Shown here in pieces: positions 6,017-12,171 of a stretch of 12,171 nt of DNA. This stretch comes from an uncultured Phascolarctobacterium sp. (GTDB taxonomy: Bacteria; Bacillota; Negativicutes; Acidaminococcales; Acidaminococcaceae): the NCBI GenBank assembly GCA_900552855.1, contig USBG01000044.1:1-12171 (forward strand). Direction: 5' to 3'. How positions within the stretch are numbered: position 1 is the stretch's first letter; each line of letters begins with the position of its first letter. A program made the position numbers and the translations under genes. The notes under the pieces are model-generated. The model was not told the origin of the DNA. It worked only from the letters and a program-made list of their open reading frames with translations, and ran no database searches.

Positions 6017-7674
6017 CAGAAATCCACCTCCTTGCCCTGCACTTTATGTAAAATACCAGGCTTTAGCTGCATGCGCAAGCTATAGATATCGCCAGTATCA
6101 TAATAGCTGTGTACTGTACAGAAATGCTCACAGCTTATAAGCTCCGTCTCTTGGTCAGGCAGCTGCCAATCCGCAGTCTGTTCACGTAGCCAATCAGATA
6201 AAATATTCTCTGCCTTCTGCTCATTAAAGCCACGCGGCAAACGCTCGCGCGTACCACTTTCGGGAATAATATAAAAGCCATCCGTTGTATCTGCACGCAA
6301 GCCCGCAGATAAAGTAGGCCTTGCTACAGCAGCGCCAATAGCATTAGCCACAACAGCACCCTTAGGAATATCAACAGGCAGCTCCATGTCTTCGCCCAAG
6401 GCCTTTATCAAACCCAAGGAACCACCGCCAACACCAATAAGCTGCTCTGGCACAAACTCCGTACCCCGAATAACGTCATCCACAGTATAAACAGGCTGCT
6501 TAGCCCATTCGTCCAGCATTTCTGCAACAGTCGTCCTAATAGTATCAACTGCTGCCTGTACAATCTTCTGTGCCTCCTCCTTAGGCTCGCCACCTAAAGC
6601 AGCAATAGCAGCTAAGCTCTTGCTTGCGTCGCCAAAACTAACATAGCCTGCAACTATTAGCGCGTCAGACAAGGTAGCCTTAGTGCCACCAACAGCCGCA
6701 GCAGGCCCCTGACGCATAGGACCAACCCTATAACCATCTTCAGTCTTTGTAATTGCGCTATCGCCGCCAATACCTACACTACGCATATGGAAGGCACGCA
6801 CTGCTGTAGGATAGCCATTTACTACAGCACCCTTACGAGCCATTAGAGGCAAGCCATTTTTCCAAAAGGCAATATCCGTGGTCGTGCCACCAACATCTAA
6901 AGAAATACTATTAACAGTAGGTGCAGCCAGTGCCTCTATACCAAGCACAGATGCTGCAGGACCTGTAAAAATAGCCTCTACAGGCTGATTAATAGCAGCT
7001 TCAATAGGAAGGGTGCCACCATCTGCCTTCAACACGTGTACGGGTGCACAAATTTCTCTCTCCGCCATAGCACGCTGTATCTTCCCTGCAAAGTTTTTAA
7101 AAATTCTATACACTGCACCTGCAAAATAAGCAGAATTTGTCCTGCGCACAAAATTTAGCTCACCACTCAGCTCACTGCCTAAAAAAATCTTGCTGTAGCC
7201 ATTTTGCTTCAGCTCATGCTCAAGCTCATACTCTAGCTGCGGGTCACGAACAGAAAACTTACCGCTAACAGCACACACACTGTTAGCGCCCCTGCGGTTA
7301 AGTAAATCACGATGCTTAGTCCAATCAATCTGAGCTGTAATCTTACCCCTATGGTCTACGTAGCCACTAACAAAATACGGAGCAACAGGAAACTTATGGG
7401 TTACGTTCATACCAGGACCTGTAATAACTGCTAAAAATACAGGGTCAAGCTTGTCCTCCGTCAAAGCATTGGTAACTATTGTGCTAGAAATTACCACGCG
7501 CTCAATTTTATTAATCTCCTCCTGATGCTTAGGAAGAACCATATCAAGTGCCTGCAAAATGCACTGCAGCACATCCTCATGAGTTGTAGGCGTCTTGGCC
7601 TGTGCTGCTATTTCCGAACCATTTAAAAGCACAGCATCAGTAAAGGTACCGCCAACATCTATACCTAAAAGCAT
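6016..7674 (-). CDS. Hydantoinase/oxoprolinase family protein (HyuA-type), stand-alone
   Basis: 552 residues of the HyuA type within the ASKHA ATP-binding fold. The first phosphate-binding motif is at the N-terminus (GIDVGGTFTD, 4-13). A short STIVTNAL stretch at 64-71 is typical of the family. The hydantoinase A domain begins with the second motif (SLDVGGTTTDIAF, 258-270). A glycine-rich GVGGGSLG follows at 414-421. Relatives (N-methylhydantoinase A, 5-oxoprolinase, the acetone and acetophenone carboxylase subunits) use ATP to activate cyclic amides or carbonyls and normally work with a HyuB-type subunit. No HyuB is present here, so specificity is open. It is first in a two-gene unit with the HDAC-like gene, which suggests successive steps on an amide or acyl compound (inference). 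An AGGGGG ribosome binding site stands seven bases before the ATG. Confidence 0.88.
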   Translation of the reverse strand: MLLGIDVGGTFTDAVLLNGSEIAAQAKTPTTHEDVLQCILQALDMVLPKHQEEINKIERVVISSTIVTNALTEDKLDPVFLAVITGPGMNVTHKFPVAPYFVSGYVDHRGKITAQIDWTKHRDLLNRRGANSVCAVSGKFSVRDPQLEYELEHELKQNGYSKIFLGSELSGELNFVRRTNSAYFAGAVYRIFKNFAGKIQRAMAEREICAPVHVLKADGGTLPIEAAINQPVEAIFTGPAASVLGIEALAAPTVNSISLDVGGTTTDIAFWKNGLPLMARKGAVVNGYPTAVRAFHMRSVGIGGDSAITKTEDGYRVGPMRQGPAAAVGGTKATLSDALIVAGYVSFGDASKSLAAIAALGGEPKEEAQKIVQAAVDTIRTTVAEMLDEWAKQPVYTVDDVIRGTEFVPEQLIGVGGGSLGLIKALGEDMELPVDIPKGAVVANAIGAAVARPTLSAGLRADTTDGFYIIPESGTRERLPRGFNEQKAENILSDWLREQTADWQLPDQETELISCEHFCTVHSYYDTGDIYSLRMQLKPGILHKVQGKEVDF

Positions 7675-7873
7675 ATCCTCGCCCCCTTTTAGTAATTAAT
7701 AACCATCAATACATTAACAAGACTCAAATACAATCTACTTGTTAATATTTTGCTTAGAAATAGTTTTTACAATCAAACCAGTAATTTCAGTGTATTTCTC
7801 TTGCTCATTTGCGGGACAGGCAAATTTATTTACCTAAGTATTCGCTACCATTTTTTAAATCCCTGCAAATAAC
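7675..7873. other. Leader region of the hydantoinase/HDAC unit, with a short dyad
   Basis: No gene is seen here. The stretch should hold the promoter of the unit, but I find only a weak candidate near the start: TTGTTA, 16 bases, TAATTA on the minus strand. A dyad ATTTGC/GCAAAT with a seven-base spacer (7807-7825) lies upstream and could be an operator or a small leader hairpin. Confidence 0.35.
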
Positions 7874-7906
7874 AAAAACAAGGAGATAGACATCCTATCT
7901 CCTTGT
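7874..7906 (-). terminator. Intrinsic terminator of the HD-domain gene
   Basis: On the minus strand ACAAGGAGATAG (7906-7895) pairs perfectly over 12 bp with CTATCTCCTTGT (7889-7878) around a five-base loop and runs into TTTTTG. It lies 44 bases after the HD-gene stop codon and separates that gene from the hydantoinase unit. Confidence 0.9.
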
Positions 7907-7949
7907 AACATTTAATCTTTATGCTTTAGTAAGCTAGAAGCGTATAAAT

Positions 7950-9155
7950 TTATTTATTCGGCTCAAACTCCTCATAAATACTGCCAAAGTCTATACCGCC
8001 AATCACCTTACCCTTGTACTGCGCTCTGATGCTAGTTTCGCCATCCTCAAGATGTTTAGAGGTAATACCATAACGACGTGACAGCCACGCCTCTACAAAG
8101 GCGGCTAAATGGTCACAGCCCTTAACAACAGTACCATCTACAGGCTTATAGCCTCTGCCATCAACATTATACCTTGCATTAATCTCCTCTACACTAGATA
8201 AGATGATTTCACCATTGACTATAACCTTGTCGCTAAACTCATTCTTGGTATAGTACAAGATATCCTGATGCCAGGTATATGGCAATAATGGTAAAATTTT
8301 TTCGCTAACCTGACGCTCCTCAATCTTTTTAATTAAATCGTCCAATCCCTCTACACTGCGCTTTATAGGAGAAATAATATCTCTAGTCAGTACCTCTGGC
8401 AAATCATGGAACAAGCCGCACAAAAAATCACTTACAATACGCTCATCAGAAGCCTTCATTTCCACTGCGCAAAAGTACGCCATAATAGCTACTAAAAGCA
8501 CATGTCCCATAACAGATGTCTCTGGTACACGCGGTGACTGTGCCCAGCGTTTTTGAAAACGCAGCTGACCAATCAAGTCCACAAACTTGCTGCTCTTGCC
8601 CTTAAGTGCCAGCTTCTGCACGCCTGCTAAATCAAAATGATCTTCAATCTCACTATCAATCGCCTGCTTTGTATCTTCAATACCATAAATGCCTTGATTA
8701 AAGTGATAAATAAGACCAAACTCCCATTGGCTTGCCAAATAATGTGCTGCTCGTAAAATTTTCTTTTCCTTAGGATAGTAGCTGCTATCTTCAAAATATG
8801 TTTTAATCTTTTCCATCAAATCTGCATCAATATCAGGAATACGACGTTTAAGCTCTTTATAAACCCAAGCATTAAGCTCTTTACCATGTACACGCATCAG
8901 CTCATGAAACACAGGTGGCTTAATATCAGTCAACACATTTCTATGCAAAAACTCAAAAATTCCCCCCTCTACCAATACACGCCAATTAAGCTTAGCGCCA
9001 TGGTCATCCTCTTCATGACGAGCCAACACATACATAATCATCATCTTGTGAGCCTGTTTATCCAGCTCCGTAAAACCACAGGGACGGATATGATCGTTCC
9101 ACCGCTGAATATGGGCCGCCTCGTATAAGAATTCAATAAAGCTTTTTGTTAGCAT
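7950..9155 (-). CDS. Tandem HD-domain protein (YfbR-like), N-terminal domain degenerate
   Basis: 401 residues from the ATG at 9155, chosen because AAAGGAGGT stands just upstream; a TTG at 9191 in the same frame lacks such a site. The second half (about 190-370) is an intact HD metal-dependent phosphohydrolase domain resembling YfbR-type 5'-nucleotidases. It has RW at 203-204, H218, the pair H250-D251 in FHDLPEVLTRDI, E254 and D348 in GCDHLA. The first half (about 5-160) looks like a second copy: RW at 18-19, H36, then IFEFLHRNVLTDIKPP where the HD pair is replaced by E68-F69, and ILRAAHYLA where the last Asp is replaced (A137/H138). The N-terminal copy is therefore probably not catalytic and may be structural or regulatory. 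A (d)NMP or other small phosphate ester is a likely substrate by family; the real one is unknown. It is a single-gene unit with its own promoter and terminator. Confidence 0.85.
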   Translation of the reverse strand: MLTKSFIEFLYEAAHIQRWNDHIRPCGFTELDKQAHKMMIMYVLARHEEDDHGAKLNWRVLVEGGIFEFLHRNVLTDIKPPVFHELMRVHGKELNAWVYKELKRRIPDIDADLMEKIKTYFEDSSYYPKEKKILRAAHYLASQWEFGLIYHFNQGIYGIEDTKQAIDSEIEDHFDLAGVQKLALKGKSSKFVDLIGQLRFQKRWAQSPRVPETSVMGHVLLVAIMAYFCAVEMKASDERIVSDFLCGLFHDLPEVLTRDIISPIKRSVEGLDDLIKKIEERQVSEKILPLLPYTWHQDILYYTKNEFSDKVIVNGEIILSSVEEINARYNVDGRGYKPVDGTVVKGCDHLAAFVEAWLSRRYGITSKHLEDGETSIRAQYKGKVIGGIDFGSIYEEFEPNK

Positions 9156-9171
9156 ACTTACCTCCTTTGAC

Positions 9172-9196
9172 CTTGATTGTTTACTATCCAATCAAG
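9172..9196 (-). promoter_or_regulatory. 5'-end stem-loop of the HD-gene mRNA
   Basis: On the minus strand CTTGATTG (9196-9189) and CAATCAAG (9179-9172) form a perfect 8-bp stem with a nine-base loop. It begins at or next to the predicted transcription start (about 9197) and ends six bases before the AAAGGAGGT ribosome binding site. It could protect the 5' end of the mRNA, tune ribosome access, or be an operator dyad at the DNA level. Confidence 0.5.
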
Positions 9197-9203
9197 ATAT
9201 CAC

Positions 9204-9232
9204 ATCATAAATATACTCTATATTTTTACCAA
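9204..9232 (-). promoter_or_regulatory. Sigma-A-type promoter of the HD-domain gene
   Basis: On the minus strand TTGGTA (9232-9227) and TATGAT (9209-9204) are separated by exactly 17 bases, matching four and five of six consensus positions. The predicted start near 9197 gives a leader of about 42 bases. Confidence 0.65.
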
Positions 9233-9715
9233 TATATCTAATCACCTAAATATCTTTATGTATTTCCCGGGAAATCTTCTGATAAATTGTTATCTATTCA
9301 GCATACTGCTTATATTTGCCTTTAACTACTACCATTAAATACAGCTAGTAGTACATAACCAACATCCTCTATATTATCACTACAAAGCATTATAGACTCC
9401 CTAGAACATTTACCTATCTCACAAGCCTATAATATTAATTCTATAGTTATCGTCATCTTGTACAAACCATTTTACCTTATAATCTCGAGCAACCTACTAT
9501 ATTGTTCATTATATCACTATATAAATAAGAAGCAAAATAACCTACAGCCTATTCCAACTATAATAGCCTGCTACCGTAAAGCTATTTACAAAAATATCTA
9601 GAAAGTTTAAGCAATACAACCTACTTCCTATTCACGTATCTAAACTACTCTTTCATATATCTAAAATATTCTTTAATTAGTATATCAACCGTAATAAACC
9701 TATTGGTGTACCCTA
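9233..9715. other. AT-rich intergenic region without a convincing gene
   Basis: Stops are dense in all frames and no ORF has a ribosome binding site. Visible structure is limited to a 14-bp perfect palindrome at 9262-9275 and a 7-bp inverted repeat ACTACTA/TAGTAGT at 9325-9331 and 9346-9352. Base composition is clearly more AT-rich than the flanking genes. No repeat family or remnant of a mobile element is recognisable. Confidence 0.5.
9262..9275. repeat. 14-bp perfect palindrome upstream of the HD-gene promoter
   Basis: ATTTCCCGGGAAAT is self-complementary over all 14 bases with no spacer. Its central six G/C bases stand out in very AT-rich sequence. It lies about 65-78 bases upstream of the predicted start of the HD gene, a position suited to an activator or dimeric regulator, though no regulator gene is nearby. 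Confidence 0.4.
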
Positions 9716-9769
9716 AATAAAAATACAAAGGTTAGAATTTGTTAATATCGTCAAGCTTTAACCTTTGTA
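9716..9769 (-). terminator. Second terminator-like hairpin downstream of rplQ
   Basis: On the minus strand the arms at 9769-9759 and 9734-9724 (TACAAAGGTTA/TAACCTTTGTA) pair perfectly over 11 bp. The stem extends by a further seven positions with one mismatch to a ten-base loop. TTTTTATTT follows the stem, so it reads as an intrinsic terminator on the minus strand only. It lies about 95 bases beyond the rplQ terminator and is either a back-up terminator or the end of an unannotated small RNA. Confidence 0.65.
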
Positions 9770-9863
9770 CTTTGCATAAATCACTACTATTAAATTTTTA
9801 CAGATGTGCTACGTATATTTCTTATTTACCTATTTTGAACAAGTATCACATACTTTTAAGCAT
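9770..9863. other. Stretch between the two terminators, possible small-RNA template
   Basis: There is no ORF. It holds a dyad AAGTAT-CAC-ATACTT at 9841-9855 and, just after it on the minus strand, TTGTTC followed 18 bases later by ATATAC, a poor but possible promoter. A minus-strand transcript starting here and ending at the 9716-9769 hairpin would be roughly 80-100 nt. This is inference from arrangement only. Confidence 0.25.
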
Positions 9864-9894
9864 AAAAAAAGCAGGAACCTAAGTTCCTGCTTTT
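9864..9894 (-). terminator. Intrinsic terminator of the ribosomal alpha operon
   Basis: On the minus strand AAAAGCAGGAAC (9894-9883) pairs perfectly over 12 bp with GTTCCTGCTTTT (9878-9867) around a four-base loop, with a T-run of seven reaching 9864. It starts 12 bases after the rplQ stop, so rplQ ends the operon. Confidence 0.93.
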
Positions 9895-9905
9895 GAAAAC
9901 TCTGA

Positions 9906-10244
9906 TTAGATGAGCTCGATGATAGCCATTTCTGCAGCATCACCACGACGAGGACCTACTCTGTAAATGCGAGTAAAGCCGCCTTGTCTGCCTTCATATT
10001 TCGGAGCAATTTCTTCAAAAAGTTTTTTGGTTACAGTTTCGTCAACCAGGATAGCCAAAACTTGACGACGAGCGTGCAAGTCATTGCGTTTTGCCAAAGT
10101 AATCAGTTCAGCGGAATGCTTAGCAACTTCTTTAGCTTTGGTAATGGTAGTTTCGATTCTGCCATATTTGAAGAAGGAAGTTAAAATGCTGCGAAACAGA
10201 GCCTTACGGTTGCTGGAGTTACGACCCAGTTTTCTGTATGCCAT
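9906..10244 (-). CDS. rplQ: Large ribosomal subunit protein bL17
   Basis: 112 residues, the normal short bacterial length for L17. It opens with MAYRKLGRNSSNRKALFRSI, the family's conserved start, and ends with the GGFTRIYRVGPRRGDAAEMAIIEL block typical of L17. The protein is part of the 50S subunit near the peptide exit tunnel. AAGGGGGT lies nine bases before the ATG, and 18 bases separate it from the rpoA stop; it is the last gene of the alpha operon and is followed by a strong terminator. In many Firmicutes the energy-coupling-factor transporter genes and truA follow rplQ; here they are absent from the next 5 kb. Confidence 0.98.
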   Translation of the reverse strand: MAYRKLGRNSSNRKALFRSILTSFFKYGRIETTITKAKEVAKHSAELITLAKRNDLHARRQVLAILVDETVTKKLFEEIAPKYEGRQGGFTRIYRVGPRRGDAAEMAIIELI

Positions 10245-10262
10245 GTGCTTCTGACCCCCTTA

Positions 10263-11225
10263 TTATTCTTCTTCGTTCTTGCGTAAGGACAATCCCAGAT
10301 CACTCAATTTTTTCTTGATTTCATCCAGGGACTTACGACCCAAGTTACGAACTTTCATCATATCTTCTTCGGATTTCTGAGTCAAATCATCAACGGTATT
10401 GATACCTGCGCGACGCAAGCAGTTATTGCTACGTGCGGAGAAATCAAGATCCTCGATGTTCATTGAACCAGGACCCGGTTTTTCAGGCTCTACACCTTCC
10501 GGTTCAGAGCCACCAGCTACGCTAATCATAGGTTTAGCAACATCGCCGGTTTGGAACAACTTGAGATAATCAATTAAGATGCCGGAAGCCATATTTACAG
10601 CTTCATCAGGCATAACGCTGCCATCAGTCCAAACTTCTAAAGTAAGCTTGTCGTAGTTGGTAACATTACCTACGCGAGTATCATTAACTGCAAATTTAAC
10701 TCTGGTAATCGGAGAGTAGATAGAATCTACAGGGATAGTACCAATGGGTTGATCTGCAAGTTTATTCTTATCTGCAGGAACGTAGCCAAGGCCTTTATCA
10801 ACATGGATTTCCATATTGAAAACTGCGTCTTTATCTAAAGTCGCAATGTGCAGCTCAGGGTTCAAAATCTCTACATCTGCATCAGCAATAATGCTTGCTG
10901 CAGTAACTTCCTGCTCACCAGAGCATTCGATACGCAGGATTTTTTCTTCTTCGCATTCCATTTTTAAGCACAATGCCTTAATGTTCAGAATGATGTCTGC
11001 AACATCTTCACGAACACCAGGAATTGTAGCAAACTCGTGCAGTACGCCGTCAATTTTAACGTACTTAACTGCTGCACCCGGAAGGGAGGAAAGCAGTACA
11101 CGGCGCAAGCTATTGCCCAGTGTAATGCCGTAGCCTCTTTCCAGGGGCTCCCAAACGAATTTGCCATAGCGACCATCTTCGCTGATTTCAGCTGTCACCA
11201 TTTTAGGTTTCTCAATTTCAATCAT
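10263..11225 (-). CDS. rpoA: RNA polymerase subunit alpha
   Basis: 320 residues, full length. The N-terminal domain (about 1-230) dimerises and binds beta and beta-prime; the conserved ERGYGITLGNSLRRVLLSS lies at 29-47. A Gly/Pro/Glu-rich linker (about 236-254) joins it to the C-terminal domain (about 255-316), which contacts UP elements and activators. The E. coli DNA-contact residues are all present at the same numbers: R265, N268, C269, G296, K298 and S299. The ATG at 11225 follows GAAGGAGG. It sits between rpsD and rplQ as in other Firmicutes with this operon form, so co-transcription with them is expected. Nothing unusual is seen in the protein. Confidence 0.99.
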   Translation of the reverse strand: MIEIEKPKMVTAEISEDGRYGKFVWEPLERGYGITLGNSLRRVLLSSLPGAAVKYVKIDGVLHEFATIPGVREDVADIILNIKALCLKMECEEEKILRIECSGEQEVTAASIIADADVEILNPELHIATLDKDAVFNMEIHVDKGLGYVPADKNKLADQPIGTIPVDSIYSPITRVKFAVNDTRVGNVTNYDKLTLEVWTDGSVMPDEAVNMASGILIDYLKLFQTGDVAKPMISVAGGSEPEGVEPEKPGPGSMNIEDLDFSARSNNCLRRAGINTVDDLTQKSEEDMMKVRNLGRKSLDEIKKKLSDLGLSLRKNEEE

Positions 11226-11246
11226 TCGGAAAGCCTCCTTCTATCG

Positions 11247-11263
11247 CGTATTACCACAATACG
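11247..11263 (-). promoter_or_regulatory. Small intercistronic hairpin between rpsD and rpoA
   Basis: CGTATT and AATACG form a six-base-pair stem with a five-base loop within the 71-base rpsD-rpoA gap, just upstream of the rpoA ribosome binding site. No T-run follows, so it is not a terminator. It could influence mRNA processing or rpoA translation, or be chance. Confidence 0.25.
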
Positions 11264-11296
11264 TCACATAAGTGGGTGGCACAAGATGTTCACTAA

Positions 11297-11890
11297 TTAT
11301 TTGGAGTACAACTCGATGATGAGCTGCTCTTCGATAGGAACATCAATTTCCTCACGAGTAGGATAACGGTCAACTTTACCACCCAGGTTAGCGGTATCTT
11401 GTACCAGCCAAGCCGGAGAGGTTACAGCAGCCATTTTCTCATCCATGCCTTTGAAGTATTCTTTGGAACGGCTATTTTCCATTACGGAAATAACGTCACC
11501 AGCATATACCATAGCGGAAGGAATGTCCAGACGTTTGCCGTTTACAGCAATGTGGCCATGTCTTACGATTTGGCGAGCTTGACGACGAGTGCTAGCCAGG
11601 CCCAGACGATAAACTACGTTATCGATTCTTCTCTCGAGGAGGATCAGCAGGTTTTCACCAGCGATACCTTCCATCTTTTTAGCTTTATCATAGTAGCCAC
11701 GGAATTGTCTTTCCAGGACACCATAGATAAATTTAGCTTTTTGTTTTTCAGTTAATTGAATGCCGTATTCGCTCTTTTTTCTGTTTTGGCGTCTAGCTTG
11801 GCGTTTGGATTCCTTGTTAACACCCAGAAATTGAGGAGCTAAGCCTAAAGATCTGCATCTTTTCAGGACAGGCGTTCTATCGATTGCCAT
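11297..11890 (-). CDS. rpsD: Small ribosomal subunit protein uS4
   Basis: 197 residues. uS4 binds 16S rRNA early in 30S assembly and, in several bacteria, represses its own operon. The N-terminal domain opens MAIDRTPVLKRCRSLGL and keeps only one cysteine (C12) of the four that bind zinc in the C-plus form, so this is the zinc-independent (C-minus) type. The S4 RNA-binding domain spans about 86-150, with ERRIDNVVYRLGLASTRRQA at 86-105 and HGHIAVNGKRLDIPS following. The ATG at 11890 has GGAGGTG seven bases upstream and lies 16 bases after the rpsK stop. Its place between rpsK and rpoA differs from B. subtilis, where rpsD is elsewhere. No leader structure resembling the known S4 autoregulatory site is evident in this part of the operon. 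Confidence 0.98.
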   Translation of the reverse strand: MAIDRTPVLKRCRSLGLAPQFLGVNKESKRQARRQNRKKSEYGIQLTEKQKAKFIYGVLERQFRGYYDKAKKMEGIAGENLLILLERRIDNVVYRLGLASTRRQARQIVRHGHIAVNGKRLDIPSAMVYAGDVISVMENSRSKEYFKGMDEKMAAVTSPAWLVQDTANLGGKVDRYPTREEIDVPIEEQLIIELYSK

Positions 11891-11906
11891 CTATTTACAC
11901 CTCCAA

Positions 11907-12171
11907 TTATACTCTTCTACGTTTCGGCGGACGGCAGCCATTGTGCGGAATCGGAGTAACGTCTTTAATGGAGTTAACTTCGAGACCTGCAGCTTGAAGT
12001 GCACGAATTGCAGCTTCACGTCCTGATCCTGGTCCTTTAACCATAACGTCAACTGTCTTTAATCCGTGTACTAAAGCTGCCTTTGTAGCAGTCTCAGCTG
12101 CCATCTGTGCAGCATAAGGAGTAGATTTTCTTGAACCTCTAAATCCAAGACCACCGGCACTTGCCCATGAT
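11907..12171 (-). CDS. rpsK: Small ribosomal subunit protein uS11, N-terminus cut by window edge
   Basis: 87 C-terminal residues are present. The frame is open through the right edge and begins SWASAGGLGFRGSRKSTPYA, which is internal S11 sequence. About 40 N-terminal residues are therefore missing from the usual 128-130. The ATG at 12104 (AAQMAAE) is an internal methionine, not the start. The end VTPIPHNGCRPPKRRRV is the classic S11 C-terminus, which lies at the 30S platform near the mRNA exit channel. It is the first of the four alpha-operon genes visible; rpsM, rpmJ and infA would be expected further upstream outside the window. Confidence 0.98.
   Translation of the reverse strand, partial: SWASAGGLGFRGSRKSTPYAAQMAAETATKAALVHGLKTVDVMVKGPGSGREAAIRALQAAGLEVNSIKDVTPIPHNGCRPPKRRRV

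Noticed and set aside
9156..9191. TTG start extending the HD protein by 12 residues
   Set aside because: The ATG at 9155 has AAAGGAGGT directly upstream; the TTG falls within the 5' stem-loop and has no such site.
9258..9338. 26-residue hydrophobic plus-strand peptide resembling a type I toxin
   Set aside because: It has no ribosome binding site, runs through the palindrome, and shows no antisense RNA signals; hydrophobic short ORFs are common by chance in AT-rich DNA.
10816..11366. Two plus-strand ORFs (105 and 109 codons) over rpoA and rpsD
   Set aside because: They are shadow frames of highly conserved genes on the minus strand.
12102..12104. ATG as the start of a 65-residue rpsK product
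   Set aside because: S11 sequence continues upstream in the same frame to the window edge (SWASAGGLGF onward), so this is an internal methionine.
1..12171. CRISPR array, insertion sequence, prophage or tRNA genes
   Set aside because: No regularly spaced repeats, transposase or integrase-like frames, terminal inverted repeats or tRNA cloverleaf sequences were found; the T-arm-like sequence near 2860 belongs to tmRNA.

Overview
The window looks like a chromosomal segment of a diderm Firmicute, most likely a member of the Negativicutes (an Acidaminococcaceae/Phascolarctobacterium-like organism is my best guess from memory of such proteins, not from a search). The reasons are Firmicutes-style ribosome binding sites (AAGGAGG type), a ribosomal alpha operon with rpsD between rpsK and rpoA, AT-rich gaps between genes, and an AsmA/TamB-like protein of the kind found in bacteria with an outer membrane. 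Every confidently identified gene lies on the minus strand. The only plus-strand candidate is a 27-codon ORF.

Reading in the direction of transcription, from high to low coordinates. (1) 12171-9906: the end of the ribosomal alpha operon, rpsK (5' end missing), rpsD, rpoA and rplQ, closed by a strong intrinsic terminator at 9864-9894. (2) 9863-9156: about 700 bases of AT-rich sequence without a convincing gene. It holds a second terminator-like hairpin (9716-9769), a 14-bp palindrome, and a good promoter plus a 5' stem-loop for the next gene. (3) 9155-7950: a two-domain YfbR-like HD-domain protein with a degenerate first domain, ended by a terminator. (4) 7674-4691: a stand-alone HyuA-type hydantoinase/oxoprolinase translationally coupled to a histone-deacetylase-like amidohydrolase that carries a C-terminal cysteine module. 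(5) A terminator-like hairpin, then nfo (endonuclease IV) at 4629-3796. (6) 3795-3195: an AT-rich gap with the 27-codon plus-strand ORF and a scattered 8-bp motif. (7) ssrA (tmRNA), complete, with its own terminator. (8) 2715-1: an extended -10 promoter driving a small membrane protein, a lipoprotein-type P1-family (DmpA/NylC-like) self-processing peptidase, and an AsmA/TamB-like membrane-anchored protein that runs off the left edge.

The ribosomal genes, tmRNA and nfo are housekeeping functions. The two less ordinary units are the HyuA plus HDAC-like pair, which probably hydrolyses amide or acyl bonds on an unknown metabolite, and the left-hand operon, which appears to be an envelope unit. 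No mobile element, CRISPR array, tRNA or rRNA is visible.
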